Of a stretch of DNA of 22,000 nt, positions 1 to 8,942 are shown one piece after another. Origin of the DNA: Verrucomicrobiota bacterium (GTDB lineage: Bacteria; Verrucomicrobiota; Verrucomicrobiia; Opitutales; UBA953). Both the position numbers and the translations under genes were made by a program. The stretch's first letter is position 1. Every line of letters starts with the position of its first letter. The notes under the pieces are model-generated. The model had not been told where the DNA came from. It worked only from the letters and a program-made list of their open reading frames with translations, and searched no databases. Where the stretch lies: contig SYID01000205.1 of assembly GCA_005798925.1 (NCBI GenBank), positions 1-22,000 of the forward strand, in the 5' to 3' direction.

Positions 1-245
1 ACGTGGGCGTAGTGGCGGTTGACGGACTCGTACTCGACGTGCGAGGCGGCGATGGTCACGGTCTTGGTGGCGTCGCGGACCGTGCCGCCCTTGGTGATCT
101 CGGCGTAAGACTTGGTCTCAGCCAGGCCTTTGCGGGCCTGGACGGCCACGATGGCGGCGGTGGTGGTCGACTTGCCATGGTCGATGTGACCGATGGTGCC
201 GACGTTGACGTGAGGCTTGGTGCGGTTGAACTTCTCTTTGGCCAT
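1..245 (-). CDS. tuf: Elongation factor Tu, N-terminal part (partial)
   Basis: The first 81 codons of EF-Tu, the GTPase that brings aminoacyl-tRNA to the ribosome, running off the left edge. The protein starts MAKEKFNRTKPHVNVGTIGH, a near-perfect EF-Tu N-terminus. The P-loop reads GHIDHGKSTTTAAI (about residues 19-32), where most bacteria have GHVDHGKTTLTAAI. The switch I region reads KTVTIAASHVEYES instead of the usual RGITINTSHVEYET. The Mg-coordinating Thr is kept (the second T of TVTI) and the loop is about 2 residues longer than in E. coli. The ATG lies 47 bp after the tRNA-Thr gene on the same strand, echoing the thrT-tufB arrangement of E. coli, so the two are probably co-transcribed. 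No Shine-Dalgarno precedes the ATG; the leader instead holds CCACCTCCTC. Identity is certain; the rest of the protein is off the window. Confidence 0.97.
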   Translation of the reverse strand, partial: MAKEKFNRTKPHVNVGTIGHIDHGKSTTTAAIVAVQARKGLAETKSYAEITKGGTVRDATKTVTIAASHVEYESVNRHYAH

Positions 246-292
246 GGTTTTTGGTGGTGAGGAGGTGGTTGGGTTTGGTGTGTGGAAAGTGG

Positions 293-368
293 TGGAGCCC
301 CCGACTGGATTTGAACCAGCGACCTCGTCCTTACCAAGGACGCGCTCTGCCAACTGAGCTACAGGGGC
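293..368 (-). tRNA. trnT: tRNA-Thr(GGT)
   Basis: A full cloverleaf of 76 nt can be folded by eye. The acceptor stem is GCCCCTG paired with CGGGGGC (one T-G pair), followed by discriminator T and an encoded CCA at 293-295. The D arm is GCTC...GAGC. The anticodon stem CGTCC/GGACG encloses the loop TTGGTAA, so the anticodon is GGT, reading ACC and ACT threonine codons. The T arm is GCTGG-TTCAAAT-CCAGT. It sits 47 bp upstream of tuf on the same strand; a tRNA-Thr(GGT) gene also precedes tufB in E. coli, which supports both calls. No intron or mismatch is visible. Confidence 0.97.
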
Positions 369-405
369 GAACCGTCGACGTACAGGAGACGCGAAGGGAG
401 GGGTT

Positions 406-434
406 TGAATGACTGTCCCGCCCGCCACGGTCAA
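406..434 (-). promoter_or_regulatory. Candidate sigma-70 promoter for tRNA-Thr/tuf
   Basis: On the minus strand a TTGACC -35 box (429-434) is followed after 17 bp by CATTCA (406-411) as a poor -10 box. The predicted start would be near 399, about 30 nt before the tRNA 5' end at 368. This lies in the 104-bp gap 369-472 between the TonB-like gene and the tRNA, where nothing else is visible and no hairpin terminator for the upstream gene was found. The -35 is good but the -10 is weak. Confidence 0.35.
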
Positions 435-472
435 GCGGATTTTTGCAAGGCTTTTACAACCCTTTCAACCCC

Positions 473-1246
473 TCAAGGACCGACGATCAGACGGTACGCT
501 CCAGGCGATAACCGCGCCCCCCATGAGACCGACCGGGCCCAGCTCAATATGGCCTCATCCGCCGGCTGGCTGCCGGTCCTACGCAAAACCGCTCCCAAAG
601 GCGCCTGGCCGAAGGAGTCGACGCTCACAATTACCTCGAGAACGCCGTCCGGAGGGTTGTTTTTAGAGTTTTTAGCCCCACTAAGGTTGATATTTAGGTT
701 AAAATTTTCGATTTTCCCGCTCACAAGCGGTACTTTTGCCCCACCTATTGGGTATATCTCGAAAAATCCTGCCCGCGGGTCCAAGGTCGACGTCCTGTAT
801 CCATGGGAACCGAAAGTGGCGTAGGGCTCGATGGCTGACATGCCGATGGCCGCCGCCGGGGAAGGCACGACATAGCGTGGCAGCTGCAATCCGACTTGAT
901 CGCCCGAGGGCTTCGAGGGGTCGAACTGCAACACCGGCCCAGGACGCGCAAAGGGGGCGTCCTCCGGCTGGCCGACCTCGCCCGATTCCGCCTTCGTCGA
1001 ACTGCCGCGGTCGGGAAAGTAAACCGCCGAAGGGTCGAGCAAAAGCACGCTTTCGGCGCGGGCGTCTCCTGGCGAGACGAGGCGGACCGGATCGGCCAGG
1101 AGGTTCGCCGGAGGCTCGCCGCCCGACCCGGGTTCGAAGAAGACCAGCGCGAGCACGAAGGTCGCCAACCCGGCGCCAAGGGCGGTGCGGGTCAACGGAG
1201 GCAGCCGCCCCCCCGCCAGATTCCGAAATGTGGAAAGCGCCCCCAT
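473..1246 (-). CDS. Membrane-anchored protein with TonB-like C-terminal domain
   Basis: A 257-residue protein of uncertain function. One hydrophobic segment at about residues 21-37 (TALGAGLATFVLALVFF) follows a short basic N-terminus, giving a signal-anchor topology. A Pro/Ser/Asp-rich middle follows. The last ~60 residues fit the TonB C-terminal pattern: GVLEVIVSVDSFGQAP, then VLRRTGSQPADEAILSW, then a Trp/Pro-containing tail ending in YRLIVGP. TonB carries energy from the inner membrane to outer-membrane transporters; here only the fold resemblance is claimed, and no exbB/exbD is nearby. The start lies 2 bp after the stop of the upstream protease gene, without a Shine-Dalgarno sequence, so translational coupling is likely. 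Codons for roughly residues 160-195 (about 661-770) are distinctly AT-rich and Asn/Lys/Ile-rich, unlike the neighbours. It could also be a secretin-accessory or generic hypothetical protein. Confidence 0.6.
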   Translation of the reverse strand: MGALSTFRNLAGGRLPPLTRTALGAGLATFVLALVFFEPGSGGEPPANLLADPVRLVSPGDARAESVLLLDPSAVYFPDRGSSTKAESGEVGQPEDAPFARPGPVLQFDPSKPSGDQVGLQLPRYVVPSPAAAIGMSAIEPYATFGSHGYRTSTLDPRAGFFEIYPIGGAKVPLVSGKIENFNLNINLSGAKNSKNNPPDGVLEVIVSVDSFGQAPLGAVLRRTGSQPADEAILSWARSVSWGARLSPGAYRLIVGP

Positions 1247-1248
1247 GC

Positions 1249-2358
1249 TCAGCGGTCCAGCGGACGCTCCGCGACGGCGACGCGCGCCAGGGCGCCGCGG
1301 CCTTCGCGGATATAATTCAGCGTGAGGACTTCGCCTGGACGGCGACGGGAGATGGCCAGACGCATCTCGTTCCAGTTCTCAACGGGCTGACCGTCGAGCC
1401 CCACGATGATGTCACCCACGCGCAGGCCGGATTTTTCCGCCGGCATGCCTTCGTTGACCACGGTCAGCCGGACGGCGCCGCCTTTGCCCACGGAAAGCTT
1501 GGCCGCCTCGGCGACGGAAAGGTCCTCGCCGAGCACCCCGATGAGGCCGCGGACGACGCGCCCTTGGTTGGCGAGGTCCACCGCGACGGCGGCGATGAGG
1601 TTGGCCGGAATGGAGTAACCGAGGCCGATGCTCCCGCCGGTCTCCGACTTGATGGCGGTGTTCATGCCGAGCAGGCGGCCCTCGAAGTCGATCAGCGGCC
1701 CGCCGCTGTTGCCGGGGTTGATCGCGGCGTCGGTCTGGAGGAAATCTTCGAAGGCCATCCCCATGCCCAGCTTGCCCGAACGGCTCAGCGCCGAGACGAT
1801 GCCCGAAGTGACCGTCAGGCCGGCGTCCAGCGGGTTGCCGATGGCGAAGACGACGTCCCCCACCCTCGCCTTCTCACTGTCGGCGAACCGCGCGTAGGGC
1901 AGGCCCTTCCCCTCGACCTTGAGCACGGCGATGTCCGTGCCCGCGTCGACCCCGAGGACCTTGGCCCGGAATTCGCGTCGGTCGGAAAGCTGCACGATGA
2001 CCGTCTTCGCCACGCCGCGACGGTCCTCCTGCAGCACGACGTGACGGTTGGTGATCACGTAGCCGTCGGGATGGATGATGGTGCCCGAACCGAGGCCGGT
2101 CGGCAGCAGGACTTCGCCCGTCTGCTCATCCTGGAGGACCTTGTTGGCGTCGATGCGGCCGCGGTAGCGGTTCAACACCGCCTGCGGGATGACCTCGGCC
2201 GTGCGCACGCTGACGACGGCGGGCGTGACCCGCGCCAGCATGTCGGCGTAGCTGGAGCCGACGGCGGCGCGGTTGACGGGACGAGGGTCGGTCTCGAAGG
2301 CGACGCCGGCGAGCGCCATGGCCGGCAAGAGAACAAGCGCGGAGAGATGACGGAGCAT
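1249..2358 (-). CDS. Periplasmic HtrA/Deg-type serine protease with one PDZ domain
   Basis: A 369-residue secreted trypsin-like protease of the HtrA family, which degrades or refolds damaged envelope proteins. The N-terminus MLRHLSALVLLPAMALA is a typical signal peptide with predicted cleavage after residue 17. The protease domain spans about residues 45-265. The catalytic triad is visible: His106 in ITNRHVV, Asp142 in TDIAVLKV and Ser218 in NPGNSGGPLID. A single C-terminal PDZ domain covers about 272-360, containing GLRVGDIIVGLDGQPVENW. One PDZ instead of two is closer to DegS or short HtrA proteins than to DegP, but there is no clear membrane anchor beyond the signal peptide. It lies 43 bp downstream of smc and 2 bp upstream of the TonB-like gene on the same strand, so it is probably in their operon. 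No stress-type promoter could be defined in the 43-bp gap. Confidence 0.92.
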   Translation of the reverse strand: MLRHLSALVLLPAMALAGVAFETDPRPVNRAAVGSSYADMLARVTPAVVSVRTAEVIPQAVLNRYRGRIDANKVLQDEQTGEVLLPTGLGSGTIIHPDGYVITNRHVVLQEDRRGVAKTVIVQLSDRREFRAKVLGVDAGTDIAVLKVEGKGLPYARFADSEKARVGDVVFAIGNPLDAGLTVTSGIVSALSRSGKLGMGMAFEDFLQTDAAINPGNSGGPLIDFEGRLLGMNTAIKSETGGSIGLGYSIPANLIAAVAVDLANQGRVVRGLIGVLGEDLSVAEAAKLSVGKGGAVRLTVVNEGMPAEKSGLRVGDIIVGLDGQPVENWNEMRLAISRRRPGEVLTLNYIREGRGALARVAVAERPLDR

Positions 2359-2401
2359 GACCTCGCCATCCTAACCGGCGCCCGTCCCAATGCAAGCGAC
2401 C

Positions 2402-5400
2402 TCAGCGCGCCATCGTGAACCCGCCGCCCGGCTGGCTCGGCTCGGCCTCGTCGCGCTCCTTGTTGAACCGCATCGAGAACAGGCGGGTCACGCCCTTCTC
2501 CTGCATGGTCGCCCCGAAGATCGCGTCGGCCGCCGAGACGGTCCGCTTGTTGTGGGTGATGACCACGAACTGGGAATGCCGGGTGAACTCGCGGATGATG
2601 TCCGTGAAACGGGACACGTTGGTGTCGTCGAGCGGCGCGTCGAGCTCGTCGAGCACGCAGAGCGGCGAGGGCTTCACCATGTAGATCGCGAAAAGCAGGG
2701 CGACGGCGGTCATGGTCTTCTGGCCGCCGGAAAGGAGCGAGATGCCGCGAAGCTTGGTGCCCGGAGGCTGGGCGATGATCTCGATGCCGCTCTCGAGCGG
2801 GTCCTCGGCCTGGACCATCGTGAGGTCGGCCGAACCGCCGACGAACAGACGCTCGAAGGTGAACTTGAAGTTCTTGCGCACCTGCTCGAAGGTGTCGGTG
2901 AAGAGCTTGAGCGAGGTCTGGTTGAGCTCTTCGATCGCCTTCGTGAGTTCTTCCTTGGCCTTCCAAAGGTCATCGCTCTGCTTGGTCAGGAAGTCGTGGC
3001 GGTCGCGCAGCGAGGAGTATTCCTCGACGGCGACGAGGTTCACGGAACCCATGCCGGCCATGCGGTCGCGCAATTCGGCGATCTCGCGCACGAGGGGCGG
3101 CCAGTCCGCCGACTCCATCGAAGCGAGATCCTCCGCGGTGGGTTCGCCGCGGCGGGCGACGGCCTTGGGCGCGGGCCGGGAGCCGTCCTCGTCCGCTTCC
3201 TCGAGGTCGTCGAAGCTGGCGACGCCCTCGGGCTCGCCGTCGGAGAGCCAGAGCTGGAGACGCCAGTCCACGTCGGCGACGGCGAGCTGATGGTCGGCCA
3301 GCACCTTCTCGACGATGAAGCCGCATTGCGAGGTCTGCTCGGCGAGGGAGACTTCCAGGCCCTTCAGTCGGCCGTCGGCCACGCGAAGGCGGTCGCGGTC
3401 GACCGAGAGCACGCGGTCCTCGGACTCGACGGCGGCGTCCGTCTCGGTGAGCTCGCCCCGTCGCGAGGCGAGCGCGGCCGCGGCGGTCTCGATCTCCCCG
3501 GCGAGGCGGGCCGAGGTCCCGCGCGCGACGACGGCCTTGGCCCTGAGCTCGGCGATGAGCTTCTCGTTCTGCTCGGCCTCGGCGCGCCGGGAATTCAGGC
3601 GGGCGACGGCCTCGGCGCGCCGGGCCTCGAGGTCGGCGAGCTCGCGTCCCACGAGCTCGAGACGCTGACGCTGCTCGGCATGGGCGAGGCGCGCCTCGCC
3701 GAGGGCGTTGCGGCGCACGTCGGATTCGGCGCGGGCGGCCTCGAGGCCGGCTTCGCCGGAAACGATCGCGGCGCGGAGTCCGGCGACCTGCGCGTCCTTG
3801 GCGGTCAGGGTCTCCTGCGCGCGGTCGCGGCGCCGGAGCGCCTCGGCCTTCGCGTTCTCGAGCTCGGCGAGCTGGCGCTCCTCGCGCGCGATGCGCTCGT
3901 CGGCCGCCGTGAGGGTCTGGCGGGCGGAACGTTCGTCGGCCTGGGCGACGGACAGCTCCTGGGCGGCGAACTGCGTGGCGTCGCGGGCGGCCGACACGTC
4001 GAGCTCGTTGGCGTCGATGGCTGCCTGCACGCCGAGAGCCTGCTCGTTGAGCGTCGTCAGCTGGTCGTTCTCGGCCTCGAGCGAGGCGCGCACGGCGCGG
4101 ATCTCGCTCTCGCGCGAGAACACGCCGGAACCGGCGCTGGCGGCGGCCTTGCGGGGCCGGCCGGCGTAGACGAGGCCACGGCGATCGACGAGATCGCCTT
4201 CCGTGGTCGCGACGAGGAAGAATTCGAAGCCCGGATGGGCGCGCCACCAGCCGATGAAGTCGGCGAGCGAGGGGCAGACGTAGCAGCCGTCGAAAAGGTT
4301 GGCGACGAGGCGCGCGTGTTCGGGGGACTTCGCGCTGACCGCGGATGTCGCGGGTCGGAGCCAGGCGGGCGCGCCGGAACCGGCGCGGGAGGCGGGCGGG
4401 GCCTCGACCTGGAAGACGGCGCGGCCGAGCTGGCGTTCGCCCATCTTGGCGACGAGGCCCGGCAGGAATTCGGCGGAGTCGAGGGCGACCGCCTCGGACG
4501 CGGCGCCGAGGATGTTCTCGAGCGCGCCCGCCGCGGCGACGTCGGTGACGATGACCAGATCGGCCAAGGCCGAGGCCTTGCCGGACCCGAGCTCGGCGGC
4601 GAACTCGCCGCGGAGCACGGCCTTGGCGGCCTCGGAGAAGCCTTCGAGGCGGGACTGCATCTGCTCGAGCAGGCCGAGCTGGGCGGAAAGCTTCGCGACC
4701 TTGCGGTCTTGTTCGGAGATGGTCTGCTGCAGGGCGCGGAACTCGTTCAGGAGCTCGCGTCCCTTGTCGGTCGCCTCCTGTTCGGCCGCGCGGGCGGACT
4801 GGTGCTCCCCGTGACGGGTGGTGACGACGGCGCCCGACTCGGTGACGCGGCGCTCCAACGCCTCGCGTTCCTGCCTGGCCTGGCTGAGGGAACCGGATAA
4901 GTCGACATGCCGCGACTGGTAGCCGCGGAGGTCGACCTCGAGGTTGGTGACGTCGCCGCGGGCGCGGGTCATCTCGCCCTCGGCGACGAGGATGTCCTGG
5001 CGGGTGCGGCGGAGGAGATTCTCCGCCTCCACCACCTGACGGGCGGCCTCCTCGACCTGCGCGGTCTTCTCACGGTAGGCGGCGTCGGTGGCGGAAACCG
5101 AGCCGGCCGCGGAGGACTTGGCGTCGGAACTGCCGCGCAGGCGCATCTCGAACTCGGCGATGGCGAACTCGGCCTCCTGGGCCTCGCGGCGGACCTCGCC
5201 GAGGCGGGCGCCCAGGTCGTCGGAACGCAGGTCGGCCGTGCGGGCTTCGTTTTCCGCGTTCTCGCGGGTCGTGCGGAGATCGAACAGGGCCTGCTGCGCC
5301 TGCTGGACGAGTTCGGCGAGTTCGGCGCGCCGGGCGCGGGCCCGCAGGAGGGCCGCCTCGCGGTCGCGGAGGCCGTCGGTGAGGCCGGCGACTTCGGCGC

Positions 5401-6154
5401 GGCAGGCGGCGGCGTCGGCCTCGAGCGTCGCGACTTGGGCGCGTCGGTCGCCGAACTGCTTGGCGTGCCAGGCGAGGTCGAGGTGCGTGAAGCGATGACG
5501 CAGGCGGCGGTAGCGAAGCGCCTTGGCGGCCTGGCGGCGGAGCGTGGCGATCTGCCGGCCGACTTCGCTCACGACGTCGGTGACGCGCGCGAGGTTGGCG
5601 TCGACGCCGCTGAGCTTGTTGAGGGCTTCCCGGCGCTGGGACTTGTAACGCGTGATGCCTGCGGCCTCCTCGAAGAGGTAGCGGCGCTCGGCGGGGTTGG
5701 CCGAGAGGATCTGGTCGATCTGGCCCTGCACCATGAAGGAGTAGGACATCCGGCCGATGCCGGTGTCCATGAAGAGGCGCTGGATGTCCTTCAGGCGGGA
5801 AGGCTTGCCGTTGATGAAATAGTCGCTGGCGCCTTCGCGATGCAGCCGGCGCATCACGGAAACCTCGGCGAACTCGGTGCCCAGCTCCTTCTCGCAGTCG
5901 GCGAAGATCAGCTCGACCTCGCATTGCGGCAGAGGCCGGCGGCGGTCGGTGCCGGCGAAGATGACGTCCTGCATCGCCGGGGCGCGGAGGGACTTCGCGG
6001 ATTGCTCGCCCAGCACCCAGCGGATGGCGTCGACGATGTTGGACTTCCCGCAGCCGTTGGGCCCGACGACGGCCGTGACCCCGGGGCGGAGCTCGATGCG
6101 GGTCCGGTCGGCGAAGCTTTTGAATCCGTTGGCGACGATTTCCTTGAGGTACAT
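2402..6154 (-). CDS. smc: Chromosome segregation protein SMC
   Basis: A 1250-residue SMC ATPase, the core of the bacterial condensin that organises and separates chromosomes, normally working with ScpA and ScpB (not in this window). The N-terminal head starts MYLKEIVANGFKSFADRTRI; Walker A is GPNGCGKSN (31-39) and the Q-loop is at MVQGQIDQIL (141-150). Long Glu/Ala/Arg-rich coiled coils (about 170-500 and 680-980) flank a hinge at about 500-675. The C-terminal head has the signature LLSGGQK (1140-1146), Walker B CVLDELDAPLDD (Asp1169, Glu1170) and the H-loop ITHNK (His1201). The protein is longer than the usual ~1180 residues; an acidic, Pro-rich stretch around residues 985-1030 (FDDLEEADEDGSRPAPK) accounts for part of this. 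The ATG has no Shine-Dalgarno. It is divergent from rpsU and heads the operon with the HtrA-like protease. Confidence 0.97.
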   Translation of the reverse strand: MYLKEIVANGFKSFADRTRIELRPGVTAVVGPNGCGKSNIVDAIRWVLGEQSAKSLRAPAMQDVIFAGTDRRRPLPQCEVELIFADCEKELGTEFAEVSVMRRLHREGASDYFINGKPSRLKDIQRLFMDTGIGRMSYSFMVQGQIDQILSANPAERRYLFEEAAGITRYKSQRREALNKLSGVDANLARVTDVVSEVGRQIATLRRQAAKALRYRRLRHRFTHLDLAWHAKQFGDRRAQVATLEADAAACRAEVAGLTDGLRDREAALLRARARRAELAELVQQAQQALFDLRTTRENAENEARTADLRSDDLGARLGEVRREAQEAEFAIAEFEMRLRGSSDAKSSAAGSVSATDAAYREKTAQVEEAARQVVEAENLLRRTRQDILVAEGEMTRARGDVTNLEVDLRGYQSRHVDLSGSLSQARQEREALERRVTESGAVVTTRHGEHQSARAAEQEATDKGRELLNEFRALQQTISEQDRKVAKLSAQLGLLEQMQSRLEGFSEAAKAVLRGEFAAELGSGKASALADLVIVTDVAAAGALENILGAASEAVALDSAEFLPGLVAKMGERQLGRAVFQVEAPPASRAGSGAPAWLRPATSAVSAKSPEHARLVANLFDGCYVCPSLADFIGWWRAHPGFEFFLVATTEGDLVDRRGLVYAGRPRKAAASAGSGVFSRESEIRAVRASLEAENDQLTTLNEQALGVQAAIDANELDVSAARDATQFAAQELSVAQADERSARQTLTAADERIAREERQLAELENAKAEALRRRDRAQETLTAKDAQVAGLRAAIVSGEAGLEAARAESDVRRNALGEARLAHAEQRQRLELVGRELADLEARRAEAVARLNSRRAEAEQNEKLIAELRAKAVVARGTSARLAGEIETAAAALASRRGELTETDAAVESEDRVLSVDRDRLRVADGRLKGLEVSLAEQTSQCGFIVEKVLADHQLAVADVDWRLQLWLSDGEPEGVASFDDLEEADEDGSRPAPKAVARRGEPTAEDLASMESADWPPLVREIAELRDRMAGMGSVNLVAVEEYSSLRDRHDFLTKQSDDLWKAKEELTKAIEELNQTSLKLFTDTFEQVRKNFKFTFERLFVGGSADLTMVQAEDPLESGIEIIAQPPGTKLRGISLLSGGQKTMTAVALLFAIYMVKPSPLCVLDELDAPLDDTNVSRFTDIIREFTRHSQFVVITHNKRTVSAADAIFGATMQEKGVTRLFSMRFNKERDEAEPSQPGGGFTMAR

Positions 6155-6307
6155 CGAGGGGTGAACCGAACGATTGCCCTGCCCTACCCCCGCCGCAAGC
6201 GTCTTGTGCCCGCCGGCGGACCCACTTATTCACGGCTTCAAATACCCTTGGATTCGGGGTTGACGAAAGGCCTCCCCCCTTGTTCTTTCGACCCTCCAAA
6301 CGCTCAC
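6155..6307. promoter_or_regulatory. Divergent promoter region of smc and rpsU
   Basis: These 153 bp separate the divergent start codons of smc (minus) and rpsU (plus), so both promoters must lie here or just inside the genes. Toward rpsU, TTGACG at 6260-6265 is a good -35 box, but only the poor TTCTTT (6283-6288) sits 17 bp downstream. Neither direction shows a Shine-Dalgarno. The rpsU leader is pyrimidine-rich (CCTCCCCCCTTG at 6271-6282). Toward smc, AT-rich words near 6225-6245 could form a -10 box, but no convincing pair was found. Confidence 0.45.
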
Positions 6308-6508
6308 ATGTCCGTAGAAATCAAGATTCGCAAAGGCGAGACCGTCGACAAGGCTCTCCGCCGCCTCAAGAAGAAGATCGACCGCGAAGGCATCATCAAG
6401 GACGCCCGCGCCAAGCGAGGCTTCGAGAAGCCGGCCGAACGCCGCCGTCGCAAGAAGAAGGTCAAGAACTTCGGCGCCTACCTGCGCAAGAAGTGGGACA
6501 ACGCCTGA
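6308..6508 (+). CDS. rpsU: Small ribosomal subunit protein bS21
   Basis: A 66-residue, very basic protein that matches ribosomal protein S21, a late-assembling small-subunit protein near the anti-Shine-Dalgarno end of 16S rRNA. The start MSVEIKIRKGETVDKALRRL and the basic helix AERRRRKKKVKNFGAYLRKK are characteristic; the length is normal for the family. The ATG at 6308 gives exactly this family N-terminus, although the frame is open upstream. There is no Shine-Dalgarno in front of the gene. It stands alone on the plus strand, divergent from smc, and is followed by a strong hairpin at 6533-6559. In many bacteria rpsU precedes dnaG and rpoD; that arrangement is absent here. Confidence 0.97.
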   Translation: MSVEIKIRKGETVDKALRRLKKKIDREGIIKDARAKRGFEKPAERRRRKKKVKNFGAYLRKKWDNA

Positions 6509-6532
6509 GCGTCCGTCCTCACCCGAGCACCC

Positions 6533-6559
6533 GAAGGCCCGTCATCGCGACGGGCCTTC
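6533..6559 (+). terminator. Hairpin downstream of rpsU
   Basis: GAAGGCCCGTC (6533-6543) pairs perfectly with GACGGGCCTTC (6549-6559) around a 5-nt loop, an 11-bp GC-rich stem 25 bp after the rpsU stop codon. It is followed by TGCTTGGG, so the U-tract is poor. It is the best candidate for the rpsU terminator, or else a 3'-end stabilising hairpin. Confidence 0.6.
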
Positions 6560-6594
6560 TGCTTGGGCGGCCGGGGCTCGCCCGCCTGGCCGAC

Positions 6595-6625
6595 AAAAAG
6601 GGCCGAACCCGGAGGTTCGGCCCTT
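6595..6625 (-). terminator. Rho-independent terminator of glnN
   Basis: Read on the minus strand, AAGGGCCGAACC pairs perfectly over 12 bp with GGTTCGGCCCTT around a 4-nt loop (6598-6625), followed at once by a run of five T (6599-6595). It begins 21 bp after the glnN stop codon. Stem, loop and T-tract are all canonical. The As on the 5' side make it partly bidirectional, so it may also back up rpsU termination from the other side. Confidence 0.88.
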
Positions 6626-6646
6626 GGTCTCGACCGAGGGGCAGGC

Positions 6647-8803
<2,157 letters not shown>

Positions 8804-8846
8804 GGATTGGGGGATTGGAAAGGTGACTAATTACAGACAAACTGAA

Positions 8847-8862
8847 AGCACCCCGTGTGCCA
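8847..8862 (-). promoter_or_regulatory. Candidate sigma-54 (RpoN) promoter of glnN
   Basis: Minus-strand TGGCAC-ACGGG-GTGCT matches the -24/-12 consensus TGGCAC-N5-TTGCW at 10 of its 11 fixed positions, with the essential GG and GC dinucleotides at the right spacing. The -12 GC is at 8849-8848, so transcription would begin near 8836, about 33 nt before the ATG. Nitrogen-assimilation genes are classic sigma-54 targets, which supports the match. Whether this genome has rpoN cannot be seen here. Confidence 0.6.
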
Positions 8863-8900
8863 CGGTTCAATAGGTAACCATTCACAAGGTGGTTTGCCTT

Positions 8901-8931
8901 ATTTTAGGCATTTGTGCCTATTTTTAATCAA
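8901..8931 (-). promoter_or_regulatory. AT-rich upstream element with dyad TAGGCA-N4-TGCCTA
   Basis: In the AT-rich part of the 139-bp gap before glnN (8804-8942), TAGGCA (8905-8910) and TGCCTA (8915-8920) form a perfect 6-bp dyad with a 4-bp centre, about 77 bp upstream of the predicted sigma-54 start. That suits an activator site. The dyad also lies between a TTGATT (8926-8931) and a TAAAAT (8901-8906), a possible sigma-70 promoter with a long 19-bp spacer. On the plus strand the same dyad is followed by five T and would resemble a weak terminator. These are alternatives; none is proven. Confidence 0.4.
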
Positions 8932-8942
8932 AATCTGCCTGC

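Noticed and set aside
259..268. GAGGAGGTGG on the plus strand as a Shine-Dalgarno
   Set aside because: No plus-strand gene starts downstream; tRNA-Thr and the TonB-like gene lie there on the minus strand.
405..824. Small plus-strand open frames (405-824, 409-666) as a gene upstream of the tRNA
   Set aside because: They overlap the TonB-like gene antisense, lack any recognisable domain and include the tRNA/tuf promoter region.
2390..6307. Very long plus-strand open frames opposite smc, including one of about 836 codons (2390-4900)
   Set aside because: They are antisense shadows of a GC-rich coiled-coil gene. Their Gly/Leu/Glu/Val-repetitive protein has no recognisable domain, while the minus strand encodes an intact SMC.
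8905..8925. The TAGGCA dyad plus T5 as a plus-strand terminator
   Set aside because: No plus-strand gene lies upstream to be terminated and the stem is only 6 bp; a regulatory dyad for glnN is more likely.
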